Assembly: GCA_036172665.1 (NCBI GenBank)
Contig: CM069874.1
Coordinates: forward strand, 50,636,707 to 50,700,706
Direction of reading: 5' to 3'
Source: Prosopocoilus inquinatus
Taxonomy: Eukaryota; Arthropoda; Insecta; Coleoptera; Lucanidae
DNA length: 64,000 nucleotides
A program made the translations under genes and the position numbers. Positions 31,417-44,865 of this stretch are shown here, one piece after another (within the stretch, counting starts at the first letter, position 1; each line of letters begins with the position of its first letter). Below the pieces are notes generated by a model. It worked only from the letters and a program-made list of their open reading frames with translations, did not search any database and was not told where the DNA came from.

Positions 31417-34119
31417 GGGGAAGATGGTATATATTGGGACAGATTTTCTTAAATGTTCATAAACTGAATAATTTTATAAATATAGATCTGGTATTTAACT
31501 GTAGGATGTATTTTATGTTTGTCTGTCTAGAAATACACAGATCAGCTAATAAAAGAGAAATATGTGAAAATGAAACCACATGTACCACAATACACCACCT
31601 GTTTCACAATATACCACCTCCTGGTACATAGTGGGACAGGTAATTTATAATAAAAAAAGTAAGTAATGCAAAATTTTATTGACAGTATCGTGAAATAACG
31701 AACTAACAAGATAATATGTATAGTAGGAACAAGAAGGATTAAACTTAAAATGCACTTTGCAGATATAATAAAAACTACATAGAAAATGCATTACACAATT
31801 AAATGTTATAATTGCTAAAATCAAATTCAAACTTAAACTGCTTTAAGGCCCTTTTTGTACCTCCTATGGTAATTGGGTCTGGTAGCTTACAAATCACATC
31901 CTGCTCTCCTACACAGTCTTCGTCCTCTTTTTCGGGAAATATAAATCTAGACTGCGACATCTTCTTAAGAAAATTAACAAAATATTCATCGTCTACTATT
32001 TTCAAAACTTTTCCAACATAATGTTTAACATATCTTTTGTGCGGATACTGCACTAGAACAAAATCGTTTAATTTTAATTGACTGTTACTCAAGATTTCTT
32101 CTTCAGGACATGATATGTCTGTGGAGTCATCGCATGTAACATTATCTTCAAAATCGCTATCGCTTGATGATTCTACAATTTTTCTTTTTATGCTTGTGGC
32201 TTTTCGTTTTCTTTCTAATTTTATCTTTTGTTGTCTATCTTTTTCTTCTTCGGTCTTTGCTTTTTCTTCAATATTTGGTGTGTCGGTCAAAACCTTTGAT
32301 TCTGCCTTTTTTCTTCCTCTCCGCGTTGCTTTTCTTTCAGGGGCTTTTACGTGCGGTCTCACTTCTTCTGGAGTAACGAATTTCTTTTCAATCTGCTTTA
32401 CTTTCGGTGTTATAACATTACCACTTTCTTCTGACAGTCCTTTTACATGCACGTCATCGCTTTCTGCAGAAGCTGTAATTCTGTTATTTCCTTCAGTTCG
32501 ACTTGTAGAAGGTTGCGATTCCTTTTGTTCATCTCTTATTGGTCGGTCTGTGACATAAGAACTCATAAAATCTGACTCATTAAACACTCCTGAATTAAAA
32601 GGAGCGATTCCTGTACAGTCAAATCCTTTGGTAATATTTGAGGGAACAAACGCTTGCGGAAAAGCTTTTCCAACTATTTCGCAAATATTATAAATGTTTA
32701 CAGGTGTTCCTGGGTGATTTAACATCCAATCATCAGTTGCCCTATTGTAATGCGCTTTGAACGGTCCAAAGCATGTTACGTCAAGCGGCTGTAACTTATG
32801 GCTACAATGGGGTGGCAGAGTCAAAAGAACTACACCACTTTGTTTACAAAATTTTAAAACATGGTAGTCGCAATGACTTTCATGGTTGTCTGATATGAGT
32901 AAAATTTTGTTTTCGACACTGCACCTTGAAACTGCAACCAATGTTTTACAAACTTTAAAAAATTCTCAGCTGTCATCCATCCGCGTTTATGTGCCTCTCC
33001 TTTGGAACCAGGTGGAGCGCCGTTAAGCATGTGAGGTTTGAAGAACTGTCTTGGAAATACAAAGAACGGTGGTATGTAAGTACCGTTTGCACAAATGGCT
33101 ACACACATAGTGACCAGAGTTCCTCTTTCACCACTGGTTACTTTTCCTACTTGCTTTTGTCCACTGCTAGCTATTATTTTTGGAGGTCTATGTACAGTTG
33201 TAACTGCTGTCTCGTCACAGTTGTATATTTCATTAGTACCAAAGTTATGTTTGACCAACACTTCTTGCAGGTTGTTAAAAAATTTGGTCACATTATATTT
33301 ATTAAAGCTCGTAGCACGACTAAGACTCGTGGTTTCAGGTGCCCTTAAACTTAAAGTATGTTGTCGCTTAAGGAATAACCGAATCCATTCTAAACCAGCT
33401 TCTTCATTGTTATGCCAAGATGCGGGAATAATTTTTTTGTTAGCTACTGCAAACTTATAGGCAAATTTACGGGTAGCTTTAATAGTAAGCCCGTAACACA
33501 TTCTTGAAGCTTTTGTAAGATATTCAGCTAAAGATTGTTCTTCTTGTTCGTCAAATATTTGAATAAAACCATGTTTTCTTTTAAAATTATATCCTTGTTT
33601 CTCAGCTTCGGTAGTGTTTTTGTACTTTGCCACCATTCTATGTAGAGCAGATTTGCTTATTTCATATAAGTTTGCTGCAGATCTTAGCGATAGTTCTCCT
33701 GATTCAACTCTTCTAACGGCTTCTTTCATTCTTCTGCCATAATCTTCATGAAATATTCTACTCTTTTCTATATTTTTTGCCTGGTCTTTCCTACTATTCT
33801 TTGGCATCTGTTAAAAATAGATCTATGTATAATAAATCACCAAATCCACATAGTTTACTTTAGGTGGTGTGTAGTGGGACATGTCCCACTATATACCGCC
33901 TGTCAATGTCCCAGCGCGAAAAAAGTTCATGCGCTGGTAAAACACAAAGTCGCCATAACAAAATCTGTAAAGTCGGTATTTAAGGAAACTGTATAGCCAA
34001 GATAATAATACCCTTGAATGAATATTTTTACCACAAAAAGCTTAAGCTAGTGTTTAATAGAGGGCTCAGAACAATCGTGTCCCAATATATACCATGTCCC
34101 AGTATATACCACTTTCCCC
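31417..34119 (-). mobile_element. Pogo/Tigger DNA transposon, 2.7 kb, both ends present
   Basis: The left end ggggaagatggtatatattg is inverted at the right end (tatataccactttcccc), and TA lies on both sides (31415-31416 and 34120-34121). Subterminal copies of tataccac and gtgggaca follow at both ends. It contains one transposase gene on the minus strand with a single frameshift. Both ends, the target duplication and almost the whole coding region are kept, so it is one of the youngest elements in the window. Confidence 0.9.
31799..33807 (-). pseudogene. Pogo/Tigger transposase, one frameshift
   Basis: This would be the DDE transposase that moves the element. The start ATG is at 33807 (MPKNSRKD). 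The N-terminus has a pipsqueak-type helix-turn-helix (GELSLRSAANLYEISKSALH), then a CENP-B-like DNA-binding part (LEWIRLFLKRQHTLSLR). The catalytic domain has NCDETAV (first Asp), LLISDNHESH (second Asp) and HKLQPLDV (third Asp). A charged linker and a C-terminal region (NDFVLVQYP, FSNYNI end) typical of this group follow. The frame shifts once near 32935-32945, just before the second Asp; the downstream frame (32941-31799) is intact. About 665 codons in all. Confidence 0.9.
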
Positions 34120-34121
34120 TA

Positions 34122-37100
34122 TAATATTAATAGCATAAAAGAACCTGTACATTTTAAAATTTAAAATCACAATTTAAAATAACAGTTGCATTTTGTTATT
34201 GTATATGTACTAAAATTGGATTAGGTAATATTTCTTAAGTGAATTGATAAATATGAACTTTACTACCTCCTAATACGCAGGGACAATTTATATTATAATA
34301 TATTTTTCTAAAATAATACTTCTAGTAATTGACATGGTAGAGTTTAATAACGTATACTTAGTTGTTACACAATTACATGACTTTTTTATTTATTTATTAC
34401 TGTAGACGTGAAGGCTAAATATATTATAGTAATTATTATTAAATATTGTTATGTTATGTCTACGCAATTCAGCGACATTCTGTATATGACTGTGTTGAAT
34501 AAAAATCGCTTATACTATGTAGCTTTTCCTTATTTTTTCAAAATACCGTTTATTTTCTAGTAAAATTTATTGATTTTCATGTTTTTCATTGACTTTTTAT
34601 TTACAATCAAAACGTCTTGTGAGCGAAGTTCAACCTTCGTCAACTCTCAATGAATTAAATATGTAAATACGTACTGCAATAAGTAGCAGCAGTTGTTGCC
34701 TCTTTTCTGGATTTAATGCTTTTCGAAACGTTTCATCAAAGTTTCAAGCAATATTATGAAATACTCCTACCAATTTATTAAATCGAGGATTACGGTTCTC
34801 AATCAACCATTTATCGATTACAGTTTATGTCTGATGCCGTCAATTTTTAAAAAGTTTCAAGCTCGCGCGAGCCCCCGAGAGTTTCATTTGCTGCAAGAGT
34901 TCGACATTCACGGACTTAAACCTGCGTCCCGTTATCTGCCCGCAACAGCTAAAAAGAATACAAATACAATATACTCTAATCATCGATGCGGAACGGGAAC
35001 GAAAACAATCGTTTTCTTCATCTGTGTTCTACCCGCGAGCTCGTTCTTTCGAGATTATCATCTGCCAGTCATCGAAGAACTAAAGAGCCTCTCGGTGCGA
35101 TACCAACCCAGGCAGACATTGCCTTGCAAAGTTAAAAGCAATTATTTCCTCCTCTGCGCATTATTTGACAAACATATTTTATTTTTATAATTTCTCAACT
35201 CATTCCACCTCCTTTCCTCGAAAGTTATGGAATCACGGAAAGTTACGAAAAAACAATTCATAACAAAAGAATACACGACGCATTTCAAAAATCAACCTTC
35301 TTTGAATCCAAAACGAATGGAAATCACGGTCCATTTCTTACCTATAGGTACCCGAACGTAGCAAACTTGTATTGAAAACTATGTTTCTGTGATTTCTGCT
35401 CGCCATTTGAATATACAAAAATCGCAATGGTGTTAAAGAAAAGAAAAAATTATGGACAATGTTATGGTGTTAAAATTATTCCTAAATAATACTTTCGGAA
35501 TATAAATAAAATTCTCAAATTTTAAACGAAAAATTTAGTCGCCTATGTCAGGTTTCAAACTTTGAGTTGTTTCAATTAATGGAAAATAATTTATACGTCA
35601 GTCAAAAAGTATTATGAATTATTGTACAGAGCAAGTAACAGATAGGTACTCTTGTCATTTAAGTTATAACAATTCCTTCTTTATTATAATGATAATAGTA
35701 TTCTACATCATTGCATACAAAAATACTGTTCTTTTTGATACTATCAATACCTAAACTTGAAATGATGCCATGGGCAATCAATGCCGACATATGTCGATAT
35801 TAAATCAGTTTTAAATTCAATTGTACTAAGAATTAAATAAGTTTAACACTGTTCAAAAATAGGTAGCACACAACTGTAAAGAATATTAAAAAAAAAACAT
35901 CAATTTCACAAATTCAGTTGCCATCAACATTGTATTAAAATTAACAAGAATAGTAGGAAAGTATTTTGTGAAGCAATGAAGGAGCAAAGAAATAAATCCT
36001 AACAGTTTTTCATCGTCAGTATGCTACACAGGTGAATGGAATTTTATTTTGAATAAGAAGCATATTGTACAAAATTCTGGTTATTGAATTGCAAACTTCA
36101 AATCTGACGTACCAAGGCGACTACATTTTTCATTTGAAATTTAATTTGTATTTCAAAAGTATTAACAGAATAGGAATAATTTTAACACGATTACATTGGC
36201 CTTAATTTTATCTTTCATTTAATACCATTACCATTTTTGTATCTTTAAATGGCGAGCAGTAATCTACACAAACGTAGTCCTCAATGGAACTTTGCTATGT
36301 TCGGGTTTGAAACTTTCCACCCAGTATATACACAAGTCTGAAGTTCTAATGAATGAATTGCGTATTATACATTTTTTTCCCACAGAAAGCCCTAAATAAA
36401 AACGTTTTAGATTCTTGTCTAGTCTTGTCACTAGTGTCTCGTTCTATTCCATGCGAGTTCATTCCCCTTGTGACGTAATACAGTATTTAGGTACTAGTGC
36501 CCATCAACCAATTTATATCTGAATCTTTAATTCATTTTATCTCAAGTACTATAGCAGGAGAGAGGTTTATTGGCAATTGAAAATTTTTGTCCAGGCTGTT
36601 TTAGTAACGTATTTATCCGCAGGAGTAATTGTAAATTTGGCGCGAATGAAATGTCACATGTCAATGTTAATTGCTTTAGTGATGGCGGTGATGGTGATCG
36701 TTTAAGTAAATTAAAGAACTGGCACAAATATAATGGGTTAAATCAAATTGTCCGATAAATAAACATTGTTGATCATTAAATTATTTTTGTGTGACCAGAG
36801 AATAGTCTCTAATATAAACAGAGTTTGAGAAAAATGGAACTCACAAGATCTGCAAAACAAGATTTAAATGTGTAGTTATTGGGTGCAATTCATGTTCCAA
36901 TTAGACCAAATTTCCTTCAATTTGGAATTGGGGCTGCTAATTTAGGTAACGAAGTCCTGTGACAATTTCGATGCAAGAACATGTGGATGCGTCACACTGA
37001 TGAAAGGTTAGCATTACCGTTAGCAACATAACAATCCATAATAAGGTTTTTATTTTACCAAGTTAACAATGGCAGTAAAATATAAATTGTTACAGATATG

Positions 37101-37470
37101 TGTATCCAGGACATGAATGCACGAAGATTAAATTAATACGGAGACTTAACCTGTATCCTACATCGTATTATCTACCGAGACAATTCATCATTTTAATAGA
37201 AATGAAAGTGCAGAAGGTAGGAGCTACAACTATGAAACAATCACTTTAAATAATTTTATTATTAAAGTGTAACAAGTATTATTATATCTGAGTGATTAGA
37301 TGATTTATAAAATTTAAAGGTGGTCGAAGTACAGTATTCTAAATAAAAAATTGTTAAAAGAAAGTGTAATTTGCAGTAATTTTGAAGATATTCGCACTTA
37401 AAGTCAAAAATAATGTGTACGGATAAAGAAAGAATGTATTAAATTGCAATTTTGAAAGCCTGATTTTCCG
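34122..37470. other. Spacer, no gene recognised
   Basis: A piece at 34140-34270 (aacctgtacat, gaactttactacctcctaat) is related to 27025-27240. The open frame 34756-35190 (144 codons, starting MKYSYQFIKSRITVL) lies in a stretch with normal codon use but has no motif I recognise and no clear neighbours, so it is not called a gene. The rest is AT-rich. Confidence 0.5.
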
Positions 37471-37617
37471 CTTCTTTAGGTTTTCTTCTCCACACATTCA
37501 TTTAGGTAATACGTTATATTCTGTAAAGACTTATAATGTATATTACAGCATATTAGAGTCTTTGCAGAATATAACATATTACTTAAATGAATGTATGGAG
37601 GAGGAAACCTAAAGAAT
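37471..37617. mobile_element. Short MITE with 60-base inverted repeats
   Basis: The left arm (cttctttaggttttcttctc, acacattcatttaggtaata, gttatattctgtaaagact) is inverted in the right arm (agtctttgcagaatataaca, acttaaatgaatgtatggag, ggaaacctaaagaat), leaving a centre of about 20 bases. Confidence 0.85.
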
Positions 37618-37884
37618 TATTTAAATTAAAAAGGCGCGTAAAAAAGCGAATAGAATAGTGGCGCCATCGCAACAGATAAATACGTTACTAAGTACTACGA
37701 CGTCATATTACGTGGACAAAAAATTTACATGGGAATTGGCTCTCTCTCCTGGTACTATGGATATTAAACGCCCTATGCGGAAAGGCTTTTTATTTTCTTT
37801 CTCTGTGTACTATCTGTGGTTAACGGGTCGGACACTTATTTAGAATCACCCAGTATCGTTTAAGATTACTACCTTCATTCACCC

Positions 37885-38030
37885 TTATGTCGTATCATTT
37901 TGTGTTATAAATAACCTACCGTTATCAATGATTTTACGTTATGTAATAGGAATTTGAATATGAAATCATCGATAGATAACGTCACGTTATGTACAACATA
38001 AAATGATATAGGGGCGAATCTTTATCATTT
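37885..38030. repeat. Imperfect inverted repeat
   Basis: The left part (cttatgtcgtatcattttgt, then gttatcaatgatttta) is loosely inverted in the right part (atcatcgatagataacgtca, then acataaaatgatatagggg). It is probably an old MITE. The arms have many mismatches. Confidence 0.45.
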
Positions 38031-38764
38031 CAAATTAAAAATAAACATGTAGAGCAGACTCCAAAATGGTCAATATTGTTTAATTTACAAAATGAAATTA
38101 TGTTTAATACGTTATTGTATTGACATCCTTGTATGTTGATTGTAATGCTGATAAAAAGATGGAGACCTTCCTTTCCATCGTTTTAAACTATTTTTACAGA
38201 TGCTTTCTACTCACACTTATAATTAAACAATATTTATTTCTCTAGAATTAGACAAATTAAAACCTTTGTGGAATTTTTTGCTAACAAAAAATGTTTAAAA
38301 AGGAACTTTTATCTTATAAAAATCAGTATAAAGTAACCTTACAATGTACTCAAAACATAATTCTCAAATAATACCATGTTATCTCCTGAATATATAATTA
38401 GAGCAGGCTCTGATATTTTCCGAAAAGTTGGCAACACAGGCTTACAAGTTGAAGTTAAAAATTTTAAGTGTCAGAATTGTGATATTTATTTTTCTTAATA
38501 ATTGATAATTAAGGCTCGGATTATATGCACGGAAAATTCGTAAAATATGTGCATATATATGCACGTATCTTCACAAAAATATGCACAAGATATTAAAAAA
38601 ATGCGCTTCAATATATGCCAAATGAAAGTCCATTCCAATTTAATAAACTAAAACATTTATTATTATTATTATACATTATAAAATACAACATTTAGCAATA
38701 TATCTGCGCTTATTCACAAAAATAACCGGAGTAATATATTTATGTACCTATTATATATCTATTT

Positions 38765-39690
38765 ATTATTATGAAAAAAATTGACAATTAGGTGTTTCTC
38801 TAACGAATGATCGTCTAGTAAATGTTTAAACGTCGAAAAAGATCGTTCAACATCGACGGAAGTAATGGGCACATATTTTAAATTGCTACAATATATGGAT
38901 CTAATTCAAGTTCATCGTCATCAACAAATTCCCCATTCAAAATTTTAGACACTTTTGACAGAATTTTGAATCCTTCATTTTTATTCAATACACTTCAGAA
39001 AAATTACTTGCAATAATCGCTAATTGATTTGGTATTACATTATTTTTGAAATTTTTGTTGGCTTCTTTAATAGAAGTAGCTTCGTCAGAGAATTCTAAAA
39101 TTAAATTTTTAATTTTTCCATAATTTTTTTAATAGAAAATTGCAGCATTTAGCCACGTACCCCACCTAGTAATTACTGGTTGTGGAGGCAACGGTAAACT
39201 CGGATATGATTCTTTATACAATTGAATCCGTAATGGCGCTTTAAAAAAAAAAATTTTACGTTGCTGATTAATTCATTTACAAGAGGAAATTGGTTTCTGA
39301 TTTCTTCGGCAACTCTGTTAATACCATGTGCCAAACAAGTGGTATAAATTAAATTAGGAAAAAATATTTTTAAATTTGCTTCATCAATAAAACAAGTTAC
39401 TGTACAATTGTTAGTTTTATCTAACTGCTTACAACTTATTAAATACGATTTGTCAACTTTGTCGGTGTCAAGACAACCAATTAACAGATTAGCAATATAT
39501 CGACCACAAGAGTCTATAGTGTCATCCACTTCAAAATAAAGCAAGTGGTTACCAATCAACGAACGAATTTCGGTATTTACCTCGGTGTAAATTTTGTACT
39601 TTTGATAATGGAATATTGGCGCTTAGGAATGGCTCACACAATTCCTTGGAGAACTCGTGTTCCGCTGTCTTTTTGTCCATGTTTTTAAAC
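38765..39690 (-). pseudogene. Degraded hAT-like transposase (CGGBP1-like group)
   Basis: Reading the minus strand, the order is: AEHEFSKELCEPFLSANIP, then DDTIDSCGRYIANLLIGCLD, SYLISCKQLDKTNN, then FFPNLIYTTCLAHGINRVAE, then a run ending VITRWGTWLNAAIFY. After a stop come EFSDEATSIKEANKNFKNNV and a C-terminal YVPITSVDVERSFS. This is the order of a hAT-superfamily transposase, with the dimerisation motif near the end. Stops and shifts occur throughout, and a segment between the catalytic part and the Thr-Cys-Leu-Ala-His region is missing. No terminal repeats were found. Confidence 0.75.
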
Positions 39691-39719
39691 CATTCAATAA
39701 GGCGACTTTTGAGAACCAT

Positions 39720-41000
39720 TTTCAGAGTTGAGTTTATTTAGTTTGTTCCGATGTAGCGTAGTATCTACATGCTGTTTAATTAAAAATTTATTCTCACATG
39801 ACACCTTAAAATAAAAAGAAAACATTATTTTACAAATTATGTTACAGAGAGATTTGTCTTGTAGAATCTCTCCTAATATTCGAAAAAAAGGATTAAACCA
39901 GTATCCATACAAATTAAATAACAAAATATAGATTGTATAAAGCACGAACATAACCTCAAATATGATAATTGTCAACTTATTATTTATTTCCCGTTGCATT
40001 CAACCGTACGGCATAAAATAGCACCAATCACAGCTTCCTCTAATTATGAATTCCATTGATCACCCGGTATGATGAGAGCAACTTGGATATGTATAAATGC
40101 TGAAATATGTCGCGATTCTCAAAATTTTTTGATTCACGAAGTATTGGCACGGAAAGGAACAGGTACGGTAAGCATAAGAGAGCCGATACGTTTTACATTT
40201 AAATATTTAATTAAATTAAAATACAATTAAAGTTAAAAGTAAGATTAGTGTCTAAGAATTCCTTTCGAAACTCTCTCGAGCCCATTGGCCCAACTAATTG
40301 TCACTTTTTCGAGAATATATTTATTACTCGTAGTCACTCGCTTGCTTGGCAAAATCGAACTTAAAAATAATTAATGTTTTTAGAATGTTGTCAGAGTACT
40401 TTGGCTCTTCATCCGAGGAAAACACATCAGTGCGACGCACTCGTTTCTACTACCAATCACTGGCTAACGGTGATTTACAACTGAATGAATACTAATTCAT
40501 CACTGAATGAATGATAATGAATGCATTGATTTATAAATTTTCGTTTTTAAACTGTCCGTGCAAGATGTGACGAAGTGCATTTCTTAAAGTTCCAGTCCAA
40601 AGATCGACGTATCAAAATAGTCAGCGTCTCGTTTCGAAATACATTTAATAAGCGAGCGCGTTAATATTGTTTTGAAAGAAATACAATCTGCTGGTGTGGC
40701 ATTATAAATAAGTAAGTTCAGACGACTTGAATTTCATTTGTCAACATGGAATTTCCTCTATTAAAACGTTAGCTTTGCGTACGTCTTATTGACCGAAAAG
40801 ATCTTTGATCTGCGAGTCTAGTAGACGTCGGCAATTCATGCTAGACAAATTAAGACCGTGTCGGTAACATACTTGTGAAATGCTAACTAGAAGATTTTGT
40901 TAATTAAACCTAAAAATAGGCGTGTTAAATTTTATGCAAATCTAAAAGTAAAAAACGAATTTAGAATATATTTTTTCAAACGTACCAGTATTAGACTAAT
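39720..41000. other. AT-rich spacer, no gene recognised
   Basis: No coding sequence, inverted repeat or RNA gene was recognised here. The minus-strand frame 39694-39999 has no recognisable motif. Confidence 0.5.
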
Positions 41001-41303
41001 AACTTTAATAAACACTTTGTTAAAACTGTCTACTATATTATTCAGCAGATTCCAAAATCTGATGATTCAATTCAGTCTCAGAACTCTGCAAAAAATACAA
41101 TTTTCTTAATTCCACTTACTCTTAAGGATATTGTTGCTATCATTAATACGGTGAAGCCGAAAAAAAAACACAGGACCCATTTGGGATAAACACTTTTCTT
41201 CTAAAAAATTGTTCTTCTTTGATCTCTGGTCCATTTGCCACACATGCAGTTTAGAAGGAAATTTTCCATCAACTTTAAAGTAAACTGAAGTAATTTCTTT
41301 ATA

Positions 41304-42586
41304 CGTGGGCTGCTGGAAAAGTTTCTGGAAACGGTATGAAAAAACGCATACGAAATTTGGTAAACGGTATCAGTGTTTTTCGAAGTATTCGCCTTTGACG
41401 TCAATACACTTTTGCATACGCTCGAACCAATTTCTAAAGCACGTTTTCCACTCTAAAGATGGTACCTCAGAAACTAGTGTCCGGAATGTTTCGACCGCTG
41501 CTTCAGCCGACGAAAATCTCTCACCACGCATTTTATTTTTGATATTTGGGAACAAAAAGAAATCATTAGGTGATAAATCAGGTGAATACGGACGTCAATG
41601 AGTCATTAATGCATCATTTTTGTTGGACAAAAAATCAACTGTTTGACGGGCTGAGTGAGAGCTGGCGTTGTCATGATGGAGAACAATTCGTCGATTTCGA
41701 TTGTTTCTTCTTATTTGATCGATGACTTCCGGCAAACAAATTGTAGTATACCAATCAGCATTCACGGTTTCTCGATCCTCTAAAGCCACGGTTGCTACAT
41801 GTCCAGTTAAACTAAAGAAACAAGCAATTATTTGCTTCGCAACACTGCGTGAACGGACAACTTTTGTTGGTTTTGGTTCATTTTGAAATACCCAAATGGT
41901 AGATTGTGGTTTACTTTCTGGCTCGTACGAATAGATCCACGTTTCGTCACCAGTAGCGATGTTATAAACTAAATTTGAATGACCTCCATTGAATTTCTTA
42001 AGCATTTCTTCGCACCATTTGAAACGATGACTGCTTTTGCGCTTCAGTTAAATTGTGTGGGATCCAACGACTGCAAAGCTTTCGTACGTTCAAATGATCA
42101 TGCAAAATCTGGTGTATTGCTTTCATGTCAATGCCTAAGGATGCTTGAATCTCACGGTACGTCACATGTCGATCTCGCTCAAGCGTTTCACGCACAGCAC
42201 CTACATTAGTGGCAACAACAGATGTTGATGGGCGACCTTCACGAAATTCGTCACTGAGAGAGGTACGTCCACCTGGAATTCGGCAAACCAATTATAAACA
42301 CTGCTCTTTGATGGTGCTTCATCTCTAAAAGCCAAATGAAGTCGATCGAGGCAATGTTTCGGCGTTAAACCACATTTGAAATCGTAAAGAATCATGGCAC
42401 GAAAATTTTCACGCGAGATTTCCGTGTTTAGACAAAATTACTTTTTCTCAAATCCTATACAAACAAAACTAGGAACTGTCAATAGAATTATAGGCGAAAA
42501 ACATCAAATTTTTCAAATATGACAGTTGATAAACGCTAACAATTCTAGACCTACTAGATTCCAGAAATTTTTTCCGCAGCCCAAGT
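41304..42586 (-). mobile_element. Full-length mariner, 1.28 kb, inside LINE 2
   Basis: The left end cgtgggctgctggaaaagtt is inverted at the right end (aattttttccgcagcccaag), with TA on both sides (41302-41303 and 42587-42588). The length is typical of mariner. It sits inside a reverse transcriptase codon run: removing it and one TA makes the flanking LINE frame continuous. Confidence 0.9.
41373..42415 (-). pseudogene. Mariner transposase, several frameshifts
   Basis: The N-terminal helix-turn-helix region is visible (ENFRAMILYDFKCGLTPKH, then SSVYNWFAEFQ), followed after a shift by SLSDEFREGRPSTSV and VTYREIQASLGI. The catalytic part has TGDETWIYSYEPE (first Asp) and VLHHDNASSHSA (second Asp), the DD34D mariner hallmark. 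The C-terminus (WKTCFRNWFERMQKCIDVKGEYFEK) is also kept after a further shift. At least three shifts exist (near 42265, 42000 and 41590), so it is dead although all parts are there. Confidence 0.9.
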
Positions 42587-43671
42587 ATAAAAAAATGAGT
42601 GATGACAATCCAAGAAAGTTTTGTCCTGTTTTTACCCAATCATGTTTCTCAAAAATTTTTGGAAAACATATATCTTTAAACCGGATCAAATATCTTAAAA
42701 TGTACAAGCTACTGTGTGACTTGCAGTTTTGCTTTCGGCGCAGTGGTGGAACTACAGATGCAATTTTGAGATTACTGGAGTTCGTGATATCTGCATTTGA
42801 AAAAGAGAGAGAGAGCTGTGTTAGTTTCTTTGCAGGTCTCTCGAGTGCATCAGATTGCGTGTCGCATCAGATTTTACTTTAAAAATTGAAAAATTTTAGT
42901 ATAAGAAGTAAGGGTTGGGATTTCATGTCTTCATACCTAAGTAATAAATATCAGAAGGTATATCACAATGGACGATGGAGTTCGAAACTTGGACTGAGAA
43001 GAGGAGTACCCCAAGGATCAAAACTTCGACGGCTCCTCTTCCTGCTGTATTGTCAATTTTGATTCATTAAGTAACTACAATTTTATTTGCAAATGACTCC
43101 AACTTTTTAATAATCAAAAGTTCTATTCCGGATTATACAGGTAACGTTCAGTATGTAAGAAGTAAAAGACTGGTTTAGTAAGAATGAATTGTATCAAAAT
43201 GATTCAAAGACAAAAAAAAATCCCTTTGTATAAACGCAACTTATAGAACTAATGTAAAATTTCTCGGCGTTGCAATAGGCCCAAGTTGAATTGGCAACCT
43301 TATATTTTTTAACTTGGTAAGAAATTATCTAAATCTGTCTTTGCGAGACGAAGTTTAACTTGTTTAGCAAGAGAAAACGTTGCAGTTTTGCTATATTATA
43401 GTCTGTTTCATTCTGGTATAATTTGTGGACTCATTGTGTGGGGAAATAATGCCCATCGACTCTTAAGGCTAGTCGAACCCTGCCTGCACTTTGAAATTTG
43501 CGTCTAATACGCAATACGCAACTACCAGAAGTACACCTGCGTTGCCAAGTTTAGGAATTTTTGTTTAGATCAGGGGAATTCTTACTTATAGAAAGCAGTA
43601 TAATTTATCGCTGGAAAGGGAAATTTTGCATCTGGCATCTGTTAAGAACTCTAGCGGCAACTCTCATGAAC

Positions 43672-43790
43672 GAATGTGAAAATACTTATTTCGCAAAAAA
43701 ACGATCTATGTGAAAATACTTACTTGGAAGAAAACGATCTAAGATAATTAACCTTTTGCGAAATAATTTTTTCCACATTCGTTAGTTATG
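43672..43790. repeat. Short inverted repeat
   Basis: The stretch cgaatgtgaaaatacttatt, followed by tcgcaaaa, is inverted at ttttgcgaaataattttttc followed by cacattcg. The inner part repeats gatctatgtgaaaatactta. It is small and has no other features. Confidence 0.6.
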
Positions 43791-44760
43791 TGTGATGGCA
43801 ACGGTATACGAACGCCGGATTCATAAGTAGAGGAGTATTTTTCGATTTTTTACGTCAGAAGGTTTAAGTCTTTCTCGATTTTAGGGGAGCTTTCCAAGGA
43901 TTCGGGGCAAGTTTTATCATTCCTGGCGTGATGTTGGCGGCGAGTACACAAAAGCTCTCCGAGTCATCTAGATTTAGCGACGAATCAGGTATGGAATGTT
44001 TCATACATCACGGACGCTCGTTGCCATATGTTTCAAACTTTATGTACTTATGTTACATGTATGTATTAATAAAATTATAATAATGTTTGATCTTTCCGGG
44101 ATATTATGTATTCTATAATCTAATAAACAATTATTACTATTCTATTATTATTATAGGTTGTCATGTCATCTCGAAAAACTATTTAAGATATTAAACTTTT
44201 GTTCAAGCAAAAGTTGTTGTTTCTTTTTAAAAAAAACCTATTCAATTATACCCAATTTCACATTTCCATACATTCCGATCTAAAATTTCAAAGTTCGTCT
44301 CTGTTACACCTACTACCAGTTGACCTTGACAGATAATTATATCGTCATTATATAGCTTTTTGTTATTAATCTTTTTTTGCAACTTCCCTCGACGTTATAC
44401 TTTCAAGAAAATGGAGTGATCTGAAATACCTGGTATACCTGGTATAGCTTTCTAGATGGAAAATAAAAAAGTTTTTTTCTCGTTGTCATGGAAACCAAAA
44501 TTAACAATTGATACGTATACGGACTCGTAATGCTCCGTAGATTTTAAATATGTAAAAATATATAGGGTGTTCTATTTAAAATAAGAAAGTTGATATCTCT
44601 TCCGGCGAAACTGGAATTTCTATGACGACTATCAGTATGTCAAAAAATTCCATTTTTTGCTTAGTTTATTGCCTCCAAAATTCAGGTTCATCAATTAATA
44701 AATAAAGGTTCTAGAATGGTGAGCACATGGCGCGGGACACCGGTATAGTTTAAATCTGTT

Positions 44761-44865
44761 GCATGGGGGACTCATTAGGAGCAAATCCCGCTTCAATTTG
44801 TCTATCCTACTGCAATGTTAGGTCAAAAAGCGATAGTAAGATGTCGCTATTTTATATGAAATATT
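44761..44865. repeat. Fragment of the dispersed hairpin family
   Basis: The stretch has catgggggactcattaggag, cccgcttcaatttgtctatc and gcgatagtaagatgtcgcta. It matches the right end of the element in LINE 1 (about 23617-23715) with few differences. Confidence 0.85.

Larger units (their letters stand above)
41000..43480 (+). pseudogene. LINE 2 reverse transcriptase fragment, split by mariner
   Basis: The part before the mariner (41000-41303) gives DIVAIINTVKPKK, then, after shifts, INTF and LLKNCSSLISGPFATH, the region before the reverse transcriptase fingers. The part after it (from 42587) gives PRKFCPV, QFCFRR, TTDAILRLLEFVISAFEK, then KGWDFMSSYLSNKYQKVYHN, RRGVPQGSKL and a final part like YYSLFHSGIICGLIVWGNN. 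Many stops and shifts occur, and the catalytic DD box is unreadable. Both ends are missing. It is a different and more decayed lineage than LINE 1. Confidence 0.75.

Noticed and set aside
34756..35190. 144-codon open frame.
   Set aside because: No motif, no splice or promoter context, and no family recognised.
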